DNA of 64,000 bases, taken from positions 1,364,001 to 1,428,000 of the forward strand of contig NZ_CP067112.1 of the NCBI RefSeq assembly GCF_016615815.1, given 5' to 3'. How positions within the stretch are numbered: the first letter of the stretch is position 1; every line of letters begins with the position of its first letter. The notes below the pieces were generated by a model. It ran no database searches. It worked only from the letters and a program-made list of their open reading frames with translations, and had not been told where the DNA came from. This document shows positions 43,151-53,068 of the stretch, one piece after another. The position numbers and the translations under genes are program-made. The stretch comes from Luteimonas sp. MC1572 (GTDB lineage Bacteria > Pseudomonadota > Gammaproteobacteria > Xanthomonadales > Xanthomonadaceae).

Positions 43151-45511
43151 TCAGCGTGGCGCCAGCACCAGTGCGTGCTCGGCCTTGCCCGGCAGGAACG
43201 GGGTCGGGCGGCCGTGCACCCAGTCGTCGTGGCCGGCGCCCCAGAAGGGCGACAGCGGATGCCCGCTCTGTCCGCCGGGCATGTGGATGATGCCGTCGGC
43301 CTCGCGACCCGGCGACACCACCATGCGCTGCGACGCGCCGAACGCCGGACCCTGCACGCGCGGCATGTGGGTGTCGCCGGGCAGCGCGTCGGCCGGCATG
43401 CACAGCCACCCGCGCACCGGCTTCGGCAACACCGAAGCCAGCGGGTGGCAGATGCGCGCGGTGTTGTATTCGCCCCAGCTGCGTTCGGCCAGCGGGCCCT
43501 GTCCGGACAATTCGTCGCGAACCGCCACGGCGGCATCCTCGAAGAGTGCCTCCCAGCTGGCGAAGCGTCGCGGCAGCAGGTGCGCCGGACGCTGCGACAC
43601 CAGTGGCCAGGCGACGCCTTCCAGCTGCGGCAGCGCTGGCATCGCGAAATCGTCGGCGAGTGCCGCGCGCGCGGGGGCCAGCAGGCCGTCGGCGATGCGC
43701 TCGTTGACCGCGATGCGCCAGGCACGCACCACGCGGTAGCTGGTGGATGCGGGATCGGCGCGCCCCTCCCAGGTCGCGGCCGCGTCGGCCAGCGCGTCCA
43801 TCGCCGGCGTGGAGGATGCCGCCGCGCGTTCGCGCAGCAGCTGCCACCAGCGCTCGAGGAACAGCGCGCGGTCGTCGAGCTGGATGGCCAGCAGGGCGCG
43901 TTCGTCGAAGGTCCCGGTGGCGCGCAGCGCGTCGCGGATCTGCGCGCCGCGCGCACCCAGTGCGTAGCCACCGTCGCCGAGGCGGTCCAGCGCTGGCCCG
44001 CTCACCACGCGGTTGTTGGCCGTCCACAGGCGGTCCGCGGTGGGCGAGGCCAGGGTCGGGGCGTTGCGCGTGCTGGCCGGCCAGGGAGGACACGCGTCGG
44101 TGCCTGCGTCCAGCGGGGGGAACATCGGTGTACAGCCGGATGCGCGCTGCGGGAGCGGTCCGATCAGCCGCCAGGCGATGCGTCCGCCGCGGTCGCCGAT
44201 GACAAGGTTCTGGGTGGGCATGGCGGCGTCGCGGGCGAGCACCAGCGCGTGGTCGATGTCCCGGGCGCGCGCCATGCCGGCAAGGCCGAAGTTGACCGCG
44301 CCGGGCAGGTGCGCCGTCCACCGCAGGCTGAGCACGCGGCCGCCGTCGAGTTCGTGCATGACCGGGCCCCAGGCGGTCTCGCGCACGTCCAGCACGACCG
44401 CATCGGCGCCGGCGACGGCGATCGTCTCGCGGTGCGTCTCCACCGCGGCGCATTGCTGCGTCGGCGTAACGCCGCAAGGCGTTTCAACCGCCCAGTCGAG
44501 GTAGTCGCCATAGCTGTTGGTGAAGCCCCAGGCCACGTGGCGGTTCGAGCCCACGATCACCGCGGGCAGGCCGGGCAGGGTGAAACCGGAGACGTCGACG
44601 CCGCCGGACGGCGTGCCTGCATCGCCGTAGTGCAGCCGCGCGCGGAACCAGGTGCCGGGCGCGCGCAGGCCCAGGTGCATGTCGTCGGCGACGATCGCGC
44701 GGCCGTCGGCGGTCAACGTGCCGGCCACAGCGAAGTTGTTGCTCCCGGGCTGCGGCGCATCGGGGAGCGCGCCGGTGTCGCCGGCGCCCTGCGCCGGCAG
44801 CTGGCGCAGGTCGACCGCTCCGGCATCGGGCAGCACGGCATCGCCGATCGGATCGCCGAACAGCGGCGCGTCCCAGCTGGAGCCGGCGTGGGTCACCAGC
44901 GCGTACAGCGGCTCCGGCAGGTGCGGGCGCATCTTCAATAGCGCGAGCTCGCGGGCGTTGCCGGCGTCCTGCAGGTCGAAATACATCGCGAACGCGACCA
45001 GCGCCGAGTCCTCCGCGCGCCACGGCTCCGGCGCGGTGCGCAGCAGCAGGTAGGGCCAGGGACGCGCGTCGAGCGCGGCCAGCCCGGCGTTGACGCCTTC
45101 GACATAGGCATCGAGTTGTGCGCGCCGGTCGCCGAGGATGGCGTCGAGGTGGGTGGCGATGCGCGCGCGCATGCGGTGCACGCGGTGTGTTCGGTCCGCG
45201 TCCAGCGCGACCGGCCCGAACAGCGCCGCCAGTTCGCCGGCCGCGGTGCGGCGCATCAGGTCCATTTCGAAGTAGCGTTCCTGCGCGTGCACGTAACCCA
45301 GCGCGCGCATTGCATCGGCTTCGTTGCCCGCGTCGATGGTGGCCACGCCGAGCGCGTCGCGGGTCACGGTGACCTGGGTCGCGAGGCCGGGAAGCCCGGC
45401 AGTGCCGTCAAGCTGCGGCAGGCTGGCGCGCAGCGCCCACCATCCCGCCAGCGCCGCGAGCGCCACCGACAACAGCAACAACGACGCCAGCCGCAGGCAC
45501 CAGCGCACCAT
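43151..45511 (-). CDS. Penicillin acylase family protein (Ntn hydrolase)
   Basis: 786 residues. An N-terminal membrane anchor or signal (LASLLLLSVALAALAGWWAL) is followed by VTVTRDALGVATIDAGNEAD and ALGYVHAQERYFEMDLMRR, the alpha-chain start of the family. The linker QPGSNNFAVAGTLTADGRAI places the autocatalytic nucleophile at Ser257, and VADDMHLGLRAPGTWFRARL is the conserved beta-chain start. It is processed into alpha and beta subunits and acts in the periplasm. Family members hydrolyse beta-lactam side chains or N-acyl-homoserine lactones (quorum quenching). The substrate here cannot be read from sequence. Confidence 0.9.
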   Translation of the reverse strand: MVRWCLRLASLLLLSVALAALAGWWALRASLPQLDGTAGLPGLATQVTVTRDALGVATIDAGNEADAMRALGYVHAQERYFEMDLMRRTAAGELAALFGPVALDADRTHRVHRMRARIATHLDAILGDRRAQLDAYVEGVNAGLAALDARPWPYLLLRTAPEPWRAEDSALVAFAMYFDLQDAGNARELALLKMRPHLPEPLYALVTHAGSSWDAPLFGDPIGDAVLPDAGAVDLRQLPAQGAGDTGALPDAPQPGSNNFAVAGTLTADGRAIVADDMHLGLRAPGTWFRARLHYGDAGTPSGGVDVSGFTLPGLPAVIVGSNRHVAWGFTNSYGDYLDWAVETPCGVTPTQQCAAVETHRETIAVAGADAVVLDVRETAWGPVMHELDGGRVLSLRWTAHLPGAVNFGLAGMARARDIDHALVLARDAAMPTQNLVIGDRGGRIAWRLIGPLPQRASGCTPMFPPLDAGTDACPPWPASTRNAPTLASPTADRLWTANNRVVSGPALDRLGDGGYALGARGAQIRDALRATGTFDERALLAIQLDDRALFLERWWQLLRERAAASSTPAMDALADAAATWEGRADPASTSYRVVRAWRIAVNERIADGLLAPARAALADDFAMPALPQLEGVAWPLVSQRPAHLLPRRFASWEALFEDAAVAVRDELSGQGPLAERSWGEYNTARICHPLASVLPKPVRGWLCMPADALPGDTHMPRVQGPAFGASQRMVVSPGREADGIIHMPGGQSGHPLSPFWGAGHDDWVHGRPTPFLPGKAEHALVLAPR

Positions 45512-45550
45512 GCACGATCCTCCCCCTCAGGAAGGATCGATTATGCGGTC

Positions 45551-47794
45551 TTATTCGACCGAGAGCGCGTCGACCTTCTGCCAGCCGCGTGGCAGCAGGC
45601 CACCGCGGCTGCCGCGCGCTGCGATGTAGGGTTCGAGCTCGCGCCAGGACAGGCTCATGGTGCGCGCGCCGGACTTCACCGCCAGGCTGCCGCCCTCGGG
45701 CACCGAGACGATCGCCACCACGCGCTCGGTGGCGCGCTTGGCCTTGGGGATCTCGATGATCTTGTTGCCCTTGCCGCGATCGAGCTCGGGAAGTTCCGAC
45801 ACCGGGAACACCAGCAGGTGTCCGGCGCTGGTCACGGCCACGATGCGGTCGCGCTCCACGTTGGCCACCGGCGCCGGCTGCAGCACGCGGGCCTCGGGCG
45901 ACAGCGACAGCATCGCCTTGCCGGCCTTCTGCCGTCCGGTCAGGTTCTCGAAGCGGGTCACGAAGCCGTAGCCGGCCGATGACGCCAGTGCGAAGCGGCT
46001 GTCGTTCTCGCCGCTGGCCATCGCCACGAATGCCGCGCCCGCCGCCGGCGAGAAGCGGCCGGTCAGCGGTTCGCCGTTGCCGCGCGCCGACGGCAGGCCG
46101 TGCGCCAGGGTGGAGTAGCTGCGTCCGGTGGAGTCGAGGAAGGCGACCTGCTGCGAGGTGCGCCCGCGCACGGCCTGCAGCGCTGCATCGCCTTCGCGAT
46201 AGGACAGTCCCGACGCGTCGACGTCGTGGCCCTTGGCGGCACGCACCCAGCCCTTCTGGCTGAGCACGATGGTCACCGGCTCGCTGGCCACGAGATCGGT
46301 CTCGGCCAGCGCCTGCGCGGCGCCGCGCTCGACCAGCGGCGAGCGGCGCGCGTCGCCGAACTTCTTCGCATCGGCGAGCAGCTCGTCCTTGACCATCTTG
46401 CGCAGCCTGGCCTTGCTGCCGAGGGTGGCCACCAGCGTCTCGCGCTCCGCGGCCAGCGCGTCCTGCTCGCCGCGGATCTTCATTTCCTCGAGCCGCGCCA
46501 GCTGGCGCAGCTTCGTTTCCAGGATGTAGTCCACCTGGTCGTCGTCGAGCGCGAAGCGCGCCTGCAGGACGGCCTTGGGATCGTCCTCGGTGCGGATGAT
46601 GCGGATCACCTCGTCCAGGTTGAGGAACGCCACCAGCAGGCCTTCCAGCATGTGCAGGCGGCGCTCCACCTTTTCCAGGCGGTGCTGCAGGCGGCGGGTG
46701 ACGGTGTCGGCGCGGAACGCCAGCCACTCCATCAGCAGCGTGCGCAGGTCCTTGACCTGCGGTCGTCCGTCGCGGCCGATGATGTTGAGGTTGACCCGGT
46801 GGCTCTTCTCGAGGTCGGTGGTGGCGAACAGGTGGCCCATCAGCTGGTCGGCGTCGACGCGGTTGGAGCGCGGGATCAGCACCAGGCGCACCGCGTTGGC
46901 GTGGTCGGACTCGTCGCGGATGTCCTCCAGCCACGGCAGCTTCTTGGCGCGCATCTGCGCGGCGATCTGCTCGATCACCTTGCCGGGGCTGGCCTGGTAG
47001 GGCAGCGTGGTGATGACGATGTTGGCGCCTTCGCGTTCGAAGGTGGCGCGCGAACGCACGCTGCCGTGGCCGGTCTCGTAGATCGCGCGCAGGTCGGCCG
47101 CGGGGGTGATGATTTCCGCGCCCGTGGGGTAGTCGGGGCCGCGCACGTGCTCGCAGAGGTCGGCGACCGTGGCCTCGGGGTCGTCGATCAGGCGCACGCA
47201 GGCGCTGACCACCTCATTGAGGTTGTGCGGCGGCACGTCGGTGGCCATGCCCACCGCGATGCCGGTGGTGCCGTTGAGCAGCAGGTGCGGCAGGCGCGCC
47301 GGCAGCCAGGTGGGCTCCTCGAGCGTGCCGTCGAAGTTCGGCACCCAGTCGACCGTGCCGTGGCCCAGTTCGCCGAGCAGCGCTTCGGCGATCGGCGTGA
47401 GCTTGGACTCGGTGTAGCGCATGGCCGCGAACGACTTGGGATCGTCGGCCGAGCCGAAGTTGCCCTGGCCCTCGATCAGCGGATAGCGGTACGAGAACGG
47501 CTGCGCCATCAGCACCAGTGCTTCATAGCAGGCGCTGTCGCCGTGCGGGTGGTACTTGCCGATCACGTCGCCCACGGTTCGCGCGGACTTCTTCGGCTTG
47601 GCGCCGGCGCCGAGGCCGAGCTCGCTCATCGCGAAGATGATCCGCCGCTGCACCGGCTTCAGGCCGTCACCGATGAAGGGCAGGGCGCGGTCGAGCACCA
47701 CGTACATCGAATAGTCGAGGTAGGCGCGCTCGGCGTACTCGCGCAGCGGGATCTGTTCGAAGCCGTGGAAAACGGGGCGGACGGTGTCGTTCAT
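45551..47794 (-). CDS. parC: DNA topoisomerase IV subunit A
   Basis: 747 residues (E. coli 752). Decatenates sister chromosomes with ParE. The quinolone-resistance region is [20 protein letters not shown], with the wild-type Ser and Glu pair, and the catalytic Tyr lies in [40 protein letters not shown] and the C-terminal beta-pinwheel blades ([40 protein letters not shown]) follow. It lies 39 bp upstream of the acylase gene and downstream of tRNA-Leu, from which a terminator separates it. Confidence 0.95.
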   Translation of the reverse strand: MNDTVRPVFHGFEQIPLREYAERAYLDYSMYVVLDRALPFIGDGLKPVQRRIIFAMSELGLGAGAKPKKSARTVGDVIGKYHPHGDSACYEALVLMAQPFSYRYPLIEGQGNFGSADDPKSFAAMRYTESKLTPIAEALLGELGHGTVDWVPNFDGTLEEPTWLPARLPHLLLNGTTGIAVGMATDVPPHNLNEVVSACVRLIDDPEATVADLCEHVRGPDYPTGAEIITPAADLRAIYETGHGSVRSRATFEREGANIVITTLPYQASPGKVIEQIAAQMRAKKLPWLEDIRDESDHANAVRLVLIPRSNRVDADQLMGHLFATTDLEKSHRVNLNIIGRDGRPQVKDLRTLLMEWLAFRADTVTRRLQHRLEKVERRLHMLEGLLVAFLNLDEVIRIIRTEDDPKAVLQARFALDDDQVDYILETKLRQLARLEEMKIRGEQDALAAERETLVATLGSKARLRKMVKDELLADAKKFGDARRSPLVERGAAQALAETDLVASEPVTIVLSQKGWVRAAKGHDVDASGLSYREGDAALQAVRGRTSQQVAFLDSTGRSYSTLAHGLPSARGNGEPLTGRFSPAAGAAFVAMASGENDSRFALASSAGYGFVTRFENLTGRQKAGKAMLSLSPEARVLQPAPVANVERDRIVAVTSAGHLLVFPVSELPELDRGKGNKIIEIPKAKRATERVVAIVSVPEGGSLAVKSGARTMSLSWRELEPYIAARGSRGGLLPRGWQKVDALSVE

Positions 47795-47844
47795 CGGGAC
47801 TGCGGTCGCGGCTGTTGTGGAAGCCCTGCGATTCTACGCGCAAC

Positions 47845-47869
47845 AAAAAACCCCGCTTTCGCGGGGTTT
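47845..47869 (-). terminator. Intrinsic terminator after tRNA-Leu
   Basis: On the minus strand a 9-bp stem (AAACCCCGC at 47861-47869 pairing with GCGGGGTTT at 47848-47856), with a GAAA loop, is followed by TTT, giving six T in a row including the stem end. It is 42 bp past the 3' end of tRNA-Leu and before parC, so it should end the tRNA transcript. Confidence 0.85.
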
Positions 47870-47910
47870 CGTGTCATCTCGTCGAAGGGCATGGCCCCGC
47901 GACTTGTAGA

Positions 47911-47997
47911 TGGTGCCCGGAAGAGGACTCGAACCTCCACGGAGTTGCCCCCGCTAGCACCTGAAGCTAGTGCGTCTACCAATTCCGCCACCCGGGC
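47911..47997 (-). tRNA. tRNA-Leu (anticodon CAG)
   Basis: 87 nt with an encoded CCA (TGG at 47911-47913 on the plus strand). The acceptor stem is GCCCGGG with its partner, one G-U pair. The D arm contains GGTGGCGGAATTGGTAGAC. The anticodon stem CTAGC/GCTAG encloses loop TTCAGGT, giving CAG. A long variable arm (GGGGGCAACTCC) is typical of tRNA-Leu, and the T loop is GTTCGAGTC. It reads CUG codons, probably the most used Leu codon at this G+C content. Confidence 0.97.
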
Positions 47998-48009
47998 AGG
48001 TGGGCGCGC

Positions 48010-48038
48010 ATTGTTGCAATGCAGTGCTGCGCTGTCAA
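48010..48038 (-). promoter_or_regulatory. Promoter of tRNA-Leu(CAG)
   Basis: On the minus strand a perfect -35 TTGACA (48033-48038) and -10 AACAAT (48010-48015, 4/6) are spaced by 17 bp. The mature tRNA begins 12 bp after the -10, so the 5' leader would be only a few nucleotides. Confidence 0.75.
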
Positions 48039-48083
48039 CGGCTGCGTGAGAAGTTCACCACAGCCGGCGCGTACAATTGCCCG

Positions 48084-50747
48084 ATGACAAAGACCACAGG
48101 CAAGGGCGGCCACGGCCGCGACACCCCATCCGCGAAGGCCGGGGCAGGCCAGGCGTCGGACAGGAAGCCCGCGAAGGGCAAGACCGGCACCACGCAGAAA
48201 CACGGCGCACACCCGCCCTCGCCGCGCGCGAAGCCGGCTGCCTTGCCGGGCTGGATGCCTGATCCCGCGCTGGTGCGCGCGATGTCACCCTCATCGCGTG
48301 GTGCATCGGCCACGCCGCGAGACACGACGCGCGGGACAGCTCCAGAGACCGCTCCGGAGGCTCCGGCTCCGAGGGCCCCGAGGGCTCCGAAGGCTCCGAC
48401 CGCAAGGGCCCAGCCTCCGCACGCAGCATCGCGCAGCGACGCGCCGGAGCCGAGGCAGGCCAGGGCGCCGGCGCCCGCTGCCGGCACGCCGTTCCAGGAT
48501 CCGCAGGCCGCGCGCGAAGCGGGCCGCTATGAGCATCCGATCGCCAGTCGCGAAGCGATCCTTCAAGTGCTCGCGGCCGCCGATGGTCCGATGGACGCAG
48601 CAGCGCTGGCCGAGCGCCTCGGCCTGCTCGAACCGCATCGCGCCGACGCGCTCGACAAGCGCCTGGGCGCGATGGTTCGTGACGGCCAGATCCTCAAGAA
48701 CCGGCGCGGCGGCTTCGTGCCGGCGCGCCAGCTCGACCTGATCCCGGGCACGGTGATCGCCAACCCGGAAGGCTTCGGTTTCCTGCGACCGGAAACCGGC
48801 CATGGCGACGACCTGTTCCTGCCGCCGGCGGAAATGCGCAAGGTGATGCATGGCGACCGCGTGCTCGCTTCGGTCACTGGCGTCAACCGCCGCGGCCGCG
48901 AGGGCGCGATTGTCGAAGTGCTGGAGCGTCGCGTACAGCGCCTGATCGGCCGCTTCGCGCTGGAGTCCGGCATCAGCTACGTGGTGCCGGACGACAAGCG
49001 CATCCAGCGCAACGTGCAGATTCCGGCCGATGCGCGCCAGGAGGCGCGCGACGGCCAACTGGTGGTCTGCGCGATCGTCACCCCGCCCGACAGCCACCGG
49101 CCGCCGATCGGCCGCATCCTGGCGGTGCTCGGCGACAAGCTCACCGCGTCGATCGCGGTGGAGGCCGCGATCCACGGCCATGACATCCCGCACGAGTTCC
49201 CGCCCGAGGTGCTCGACGAAGCCACCGCCGTGCCCCTCGAGGTCGACGCCGCATCCGCCAGCCGCCGACTCGACCTTCGCGCCTTGCCGCTGGTGACCAT
49301 CGACGGCGAGGACGCCAAGGATTTCGACGACGCCGTGTACTGCGAGCCCAACCGCGACGGCTTCCGGCTGATCGTGGCGATCGCCGACGTCTCGCACTAC
49401 ATCCGCCCGTCGGCGCCGCTCGACGTCGAAGCGCAGAAGCGCGCGACCTCGGTGTATTTCCCGGGTTACGTGGTGCCGATGCTGCCCGAGACGCTGTCCA
49501 ACGGCATCTGCTCGCTGAAGCCCAAGGTCGACCGCCTGTGCTTCGCCTGCGACATGCAGGTCGACCGCAAGGGCAACGTGGTGTCGTCGTCGTTCCACGA
49601 GGCGGTGATGAACTCGCACGCGCGCCTGACCTACACCCAGGTCTGGAACGCGGTCGGCGAAGGCGTCCCCGATGCCGACCGTGATGCCGCGCAGGCCTTC
49701 ATCGGCCAGCAGTTGCAGCAGGTGCGCCAGCTGCACCAGCTGTTCCAGGTGCTGGAGAAGGCGCGCCGCCAGCGCGGCGCGATCGACTTCGAGACCTCCG
49801 AGGTGCGCTTCGTGCTCGGCCCGCAGGGCGAGGTGACCCAGGCCGGCATGCTCCAGCGCAACGACGCGCACAAGCTGATCGAGGAATGCATGATCGCGGC
49901 CAACGTGCAGGCCGCGCTGTTCCTGCTCGAAGCGGCGGTCCCGGCTCCGTTCCGCGACCATGACCGGCCGCCGGAAGCCAAGTACGCCGACCTGCTGGAA
50001 TTCCTCAAGGAGTTCCACCTGCGCCTGCCGACATGGCAGAAGGTGCAGCCCAAGGACTACCGCAAGCTGCTGGAGACGGTGCGCGAGCGCCCCGACGCGG
50101 CACTGCTGGAGTCGGTGCTGCTGCGCAGCCAGTCGCTGGCGGTGTACGCACCCGAGAACATCGGCCACTTCGGCCTGGCGCTGGAGGCGTACGCGCACTT
50201 CACCTCGCCGATCCGCCGCTACGCCGACCTGCTGGTGCACCGCGCCATCAAGCACGCGCTGACCGGTGGCAAGGCCGCCAACTACGAATACTCCGCACAC
50301 CAGATGACCGCGCTGTCGCTGCAGTGCTCGGAGCGTTCGCGCCGCGCCGACGAAGCGCAACGCGAAGTCGACGAGCGCTACCGTGCGGCATGGATGGAAG
50401 AACACGTCGGCCGCGAGTTCGACGGCGTGGTGAGCGGCGTGACCAGCTTCGGCCTGTTCATCGAACTGGCCGAGTCCAAGGTCAACGGCCTGGTGCACGT
50501 GACCCAGCTGCCCAACGATTTCTACCACTTCGACCCGATCCGCAAGACCCTCACGGGCCAGCGTTCCGAGCGCGAATACCGCCTTGGCGACAGCGTGCGC
50601 ATCGTGGTGCTCAAGGCGAGCGTCGAGGAACTGAAGATCGACTTCCGGCTGGTCGGCGAAGGCCAGGGCAAGCCGGGTGAACCCGGCGAGCCGCGTGCGC
50701 CCGCAACGCGCGGCCAGCCGGCCAAGCGCGCCAAGAAGAAGTACTGA
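48084..50747 (+). CDS. rnr: Ribonuclease R with long Pro/Ala-rich N-terminal extension
   Basis: 887 residues (E. coli 813). 3'-5' exoribonuclease that degrades structured RNA. Residues 1-150 are disordered and rich in Lys, Pro and Ala (for example APRAPRAPKAPTARAQ). Next come a helix-turn-helix-like region (SREAILQVLAAADGPMDAAA), cold-shock domains and the RNB catalytic core (VTIDGEDAKDFDDAVYCE, with the metal-binding Asp cluster, and TSVYFPGYVVPMLPETLSNG). An S1 domain (GREFDGVVSGVTSFGLFIEL) and a basic tail (KRAKKKY) close the protein. It starts 20 bp upstream-facing of rlmB's reading unit and is followed by it. Confidence 0.95.
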   Translation: MTKTTGKGGHGRDTPSAKAGAGQASDRKPAKGKTGTTQKHGAHPPSPRAKPAALPGWMPDPALVRAMSPSSRGASATPRDTTRGTAPETAPEAPAPRAPRAPKAPTARAQPPHAASRSDAPEPRQARAPAPAAGTPFQDPQAAREAGRYEHPIASREAILQVLAAADGPMDAAALAERLGLLEPHRADALDKRLGAMVRDGQILKNRRGGFVPARQLDLIPGTVIANPEGFGFLRPETGHGDDLFLPPAEMRKVMHGDRVLASVTGVNRRGREGAIVEVLERRVQRLIGRFALESGISYVVPDDKRIQRNVQIPADARQEARDGQLVVCAIVTPPDSHRPPIGRILAVLGDKLTASIAVEAAIHGHDIPHEFPPEVLDEATAVPLEVDAASASRRLDLRALPLVTIDGEDAKDFDDAVYCEPNRDGFRLIVAIADVSHYIRPSAPLDVEAQKRATSVYFPGYVVPMLPETLSNGICSLKPKVDRLCFACDMQVDRKGNVVSSSFHEAVMNSHARLTYTQVWNAVGEGVPDADRDAAQAFIGQQLQQVRQLHQLFQVLEKARRQRGAIDFETSEVRFVLGPQGEVTQAGMLQRNDAHKLIEECMIAANVQAALFLLEAAVPAPFRDHDRPPEAKYADLLEFLKEFHLRLPTWQKVQPKDYRKLLETVRERPDAALLESVLLRSQSLAVYAPENIGHFGLALEAYAHFTSPIRRYADLLVHRAIKHALTGGKAANYEYSAHQMTALSLQCSERSRRADEAQREVDERYRAAWMEEHVGREFDGVVSGVTSFGLFIELAESKVNGLVHVTQLPNDFYHFDPIRKTLTGQRSEREYRLGDSVRIVVLKASVEELKIDFRLVGEGQGKPGEPGEPRAPATRGQPAKRAKKKY

Positions 50748-50767
50748 GCGCGACCACCAGGGCACTT

Positions 50768-51526
50768 ATGACAAGCAAGCAGAACCAGTGGATCGTCGGC
50801 ATCAACGCGGTCGCGTCGGCGATCGAGCACGATGCCGACAACGTGCGCGAAGTGTTGCTTGAGGCGGGCGGCAAGAACGCGCGCATCGGCGACATCGAGG
50901 ACAACGCGCGCCGGCGCGGCATCGACGTGCGCCGCGTGGCGCAGCAGGCGCTGGACGGCGTGGCCGGCGGATTGCGCCACCAGGGCGCGGTGGCGCGCTA
51001 TGCCGCGGCGAAGACGTTTGACGAGGACGCGCTGCCGGAGCTGGTGGAAGCGGCCGGGGGTCGCGCGCTGCTGCTGGTGCTCGATGGCGTGCAGGACCCG
51101 CACAACCTGGGTGCCTGCCTGCGCAGCGCCGCCGCGGCGGGCGTGACCGCGGTGCTGATCCCCAAGGACAAGGCGGTGCAGGTCAACGCCACGGTGCGCA
51201 AGACCTCGGCCGGCGCCGCGGACAGCATCCCGGTGGTGCGCGTGACCAACCTGGCGCGCAGCCTGCGCGAGCTGCAGAAGCAGGGCGTGTGGATCTACGG
51301 GCTGGCGGGAGATGCAGGCGCGTCGCTGTACGGCATCGACCTGCGCGGCAACGTGGCGCTGGTGCTGGGTGGCGAAGGCGAAGGCCTGCGGCGGCTGACC
51401 CGCGACATGTGCGACCAGCTGGTGTCGCTGCCGATGCCGGGTGCCGCGGCCGCGGGCGTTGAAAGCCTCAACGTGTCGGTGGCCGCCGGCGTGTGCCTGT
51501 TCGAGGCGGTCCGCCAGCGCGTCTAG
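50768..51526 (+). CDS. rlmB: 23S rRNA (guanosine(2251)-2'-O)-methyltransferase
   Basis: 252 residues (E. coli 243). SPOUT-class methyltransferase that modifies G2251 in the ribosomal P-loop. The N-terminal L30e-like substrate-binding domain is followed by SPOUT motif 1 ([20 protein letters not shown]), motif 2 ([20 protein letters not shown]) and motif 3 ([20 protein letters not shown]), which form the trefoil-knot SAM site. It follows rnr by 20 bp; rnr-rlmB is a conserved pair. Its stop codon overlaps the convergent rnt stop by 4 bp. Confidence 0.96.
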   Translation: MTSKQNQWIVGINAVASAIEHDADNVREVLLEAGGKNARIGDIEDNARRRGIDVRRVAQQALDGVAGGLRHQGAVARYAAAKTFDEDALPELVEAAGGRALLLVLDGVQDPHNLGACLRSAAAAGVTAVLIPKDKAVQVNATVRKTSAGAADSIPVVRVTNLARSLRELQKQGVWIYGLAGDAGASLYGIDLRGNVALVLGGEGEGLRRLTRDMCDQLVSLPMPGAAAAGVESLNVSVAAGVCLFEAVRQRV

Positions 51527-52185
51527 GCGGGCAGGATGTCGCCGCTGGCGTCGGCCGCGTCCGGCCCGGCACCGGTGCTGGTCGCAGCGGCCGGCTGGGC
51601 GTGCAGGCCCCAGGTGTTGGCGATGATGCAGAACAGCTCGCCGGTGCGTTCGGTGTCGTACACGGCCGAATGCGCTTCGTCGCTGTTCCACTCCATGCCT
51701 GCCGCCTGCACCGCGCGCGCCAGCACGGTTTGCCCGTAGACCAAGCCGGCGAGGGTGACCGTGTCGAACACGCTGAAGGGATGGAACGGGTTGCGCTTGT
51801 GCCCGCTGCGCGCGACCGCGGCGTTAAGGAAATTCAGGTCGAAGTGCGCGTTGTGGCCCACCAGGATCGCGCGCTGGCAACGATGCTTGTGCATCGCCGC
51901 GCGTACCGGCGCAAACACGTGGTCGAGCGCCTCGCGCTCGGGCTTGGCGAAGCGGAACGGATGGTCCAGGTCGATGCCGGTGATCTGCAGCGACTTCGGA
52001 TCGATGGTGGTGCCCGGCGCCGGCACGACGTGCGCGCTGGCGCCTTCGCCAAGCACGTAGCGGCCGGCGTGGTCCAGGTCGACCGGGCGCACCGCGATCT
52101 CGAGGAGTGCGTGGCGGTTCCAGTCGAAGCCGCCGGTCTCCACATCGACCACCACCGGCAGGTAGCCGCGGAAGCGCGCCGACAT
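51523..52185 (-). CDS. rnt: Ribonuclease T
   Basis: 220 residues from ATG 52185 (E. coli 215). DEDDh 3'-5' exonuclease that trims tRNA CCA ends and rRNA. Exo I is [20 protein letters not shown] (Asp, Glu), Exo II is [20 protein letters not shown], and the Exo III region [20 protein letters not shown] supplies the His and Asp. [20 protein letters not shown] is the RNase T-specific segment. An in-frame GTG at 52230 would add 15 residues. Neither start has a clear Shine-Dalgarno. The last gene of the leftward Pst-hvf region. Confidence 0.93.
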   Translation of the reverse strand: MSARFRGYLPVVVDVETGGFDWNRHALLEIAVRPVDLDHAGRYVLGEGASAHVVPAPGTTIDPKSLQITGIDLDHPFRFAKPEREALDHVFAPVRAAMHKHRCQRAILVGHNAHFDLNFLNAAVARSGHKRNPFHPFSVFDTVTLAGLVYGQTVLARAVQAAGMEWNSDEAHSAVYDTERTGELFCIIANTWGLHAQPAAATSTGAGPDAADASGDILPA

Positions 52186-52264
52186 CGGGGCGAAGGAAGG
52201 GGGCGCGGAAGATTCGGGAAGGGTGTTCACCGGCACTAGTCTAGCCGAGCGCCGTGGCCGGCCC

Positions 52265-53068
52265 TCACCGGCGCACGCCGGCCACGATGCCCTGGCGATG
52301 CCACTGGCGGAGCATCGCCACGCCCTGCGCGAGGAAGGCGTCGTCGCAGGCACTGCCGGCTTCGCCTGCCAGCGCCACCAGCTGGTCGCGACCGCTCGCG
52401 CCAGGCGCTTCATCCAGGCGCTGCAGCAGCCGCCAAGCCAACGAGCTGGGCGCGTGGAAGCGGACACGGCCGTCGGCCTCGCGGTGCAGGAGCAGCAGCG
52501 TCGGCTGCGACGGTGGCGACGCGGGCTGGAAATCCGGGCCGATGCGGTGCACGGGCCAGGCGTATGCCAGCGGCCAGGCCAGCGGCGACAGCAGCGGCGC
52601 ACCCGCCAGCAGCGCGGCATCCACGTCGGTGTCCGGTGCATCGAGCGGGTCGTGGGCGATGTCGTCCACCCGCGCCTCGCTGATCTGCAGCGCCAGCTCG
52701 ATCCATTCGTAGTGCGCAAGTTCGACGAGCCAGGGCTCGCGGCCGCCGCTGTCCTCCAGATAGCGGAGGAACTCGCGCGCGACCTCGGTGAACAGCGGCG
52801 TGCGTGCGCCGTGGTCGCGGTAGAAGTCGCGCGCCAGCGCTGGCCAGCGGTCGCCGTAGACCCGCTTGATCACCGGGAAGTTTCCGCCGAGCAGGCCTTC
52901 GATGTTGTTGAAGAACAGGTCACGGTAGATCTTCAGGCGGCGCGCCTCGATGCCCGCGGGTGGCGGTGTGCGGCCAGGGTCGCGGATGTACGCGGCCAGC
53001 GCATCCTGCTGCGCGCGCAGCGTTTCGTCGTCGCCGAGCTGGTCGCCGGAGACGCGGTCAGGCGGCAT
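52265..53068 (-). CDS. hvfC: HvfC/BufC-family RiPP-modification partner protein (DUF2063 type)
   Basis: 267 residues. The DUF2063-type N-terminus is clear: [40 protein letters not shown] and [48 protein letters not shown] follows in the second half. Proteins of this family are partners of DUF692 enzymes; the N-terminal domain is thought to bind the precursor leader (family knowledge). It overlaps hvfB by 11 bp, and with hvfA-hvfB forms the complete ABC set. No DoxX-like hvfD gene follows; the next gene is rnt. Confidence 0.9.
   Translation of the reverse strand: MPPDRVSGDQLGDDETLRAQQDALAAYIRDPGRTPPPAGIEARRLKIYRDLFFNNIEGLLGGNFPVIKRVYGDRWPALARDFYRDHGARTPLFTEVAREFLRYLEDSGGREPWLVELAHYEWIELALQISEARVDDIAHDPLDAPDTDVDAALLAGAPLLSPLAWPLAYAWPVHRIGPDFQPASPPSQPTLLLLHREADGRVRFHAPSSLAWRLLQRLDEAPGASGRDQLVALAGEAGSACDDAFLAQGVAMLRQWHRQGIVAGVRR

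Noticed and set aside
47845..47869. Terminator at 47845-47869 as the end of rightward transcription
   Set aside because: The stem can form on both strands, but only the minus strand is followed by a full T run and has a gene (tRNA-Leu) just upstream.
48340..48420. Short near-repeats (gagggcccc / gagggctcc type) as a possible CRISPR or tandem repeat
   Set aside because: They are in-frame Ala/Pro/Arg codons within the rnr extension, irregular in length and without spacers.
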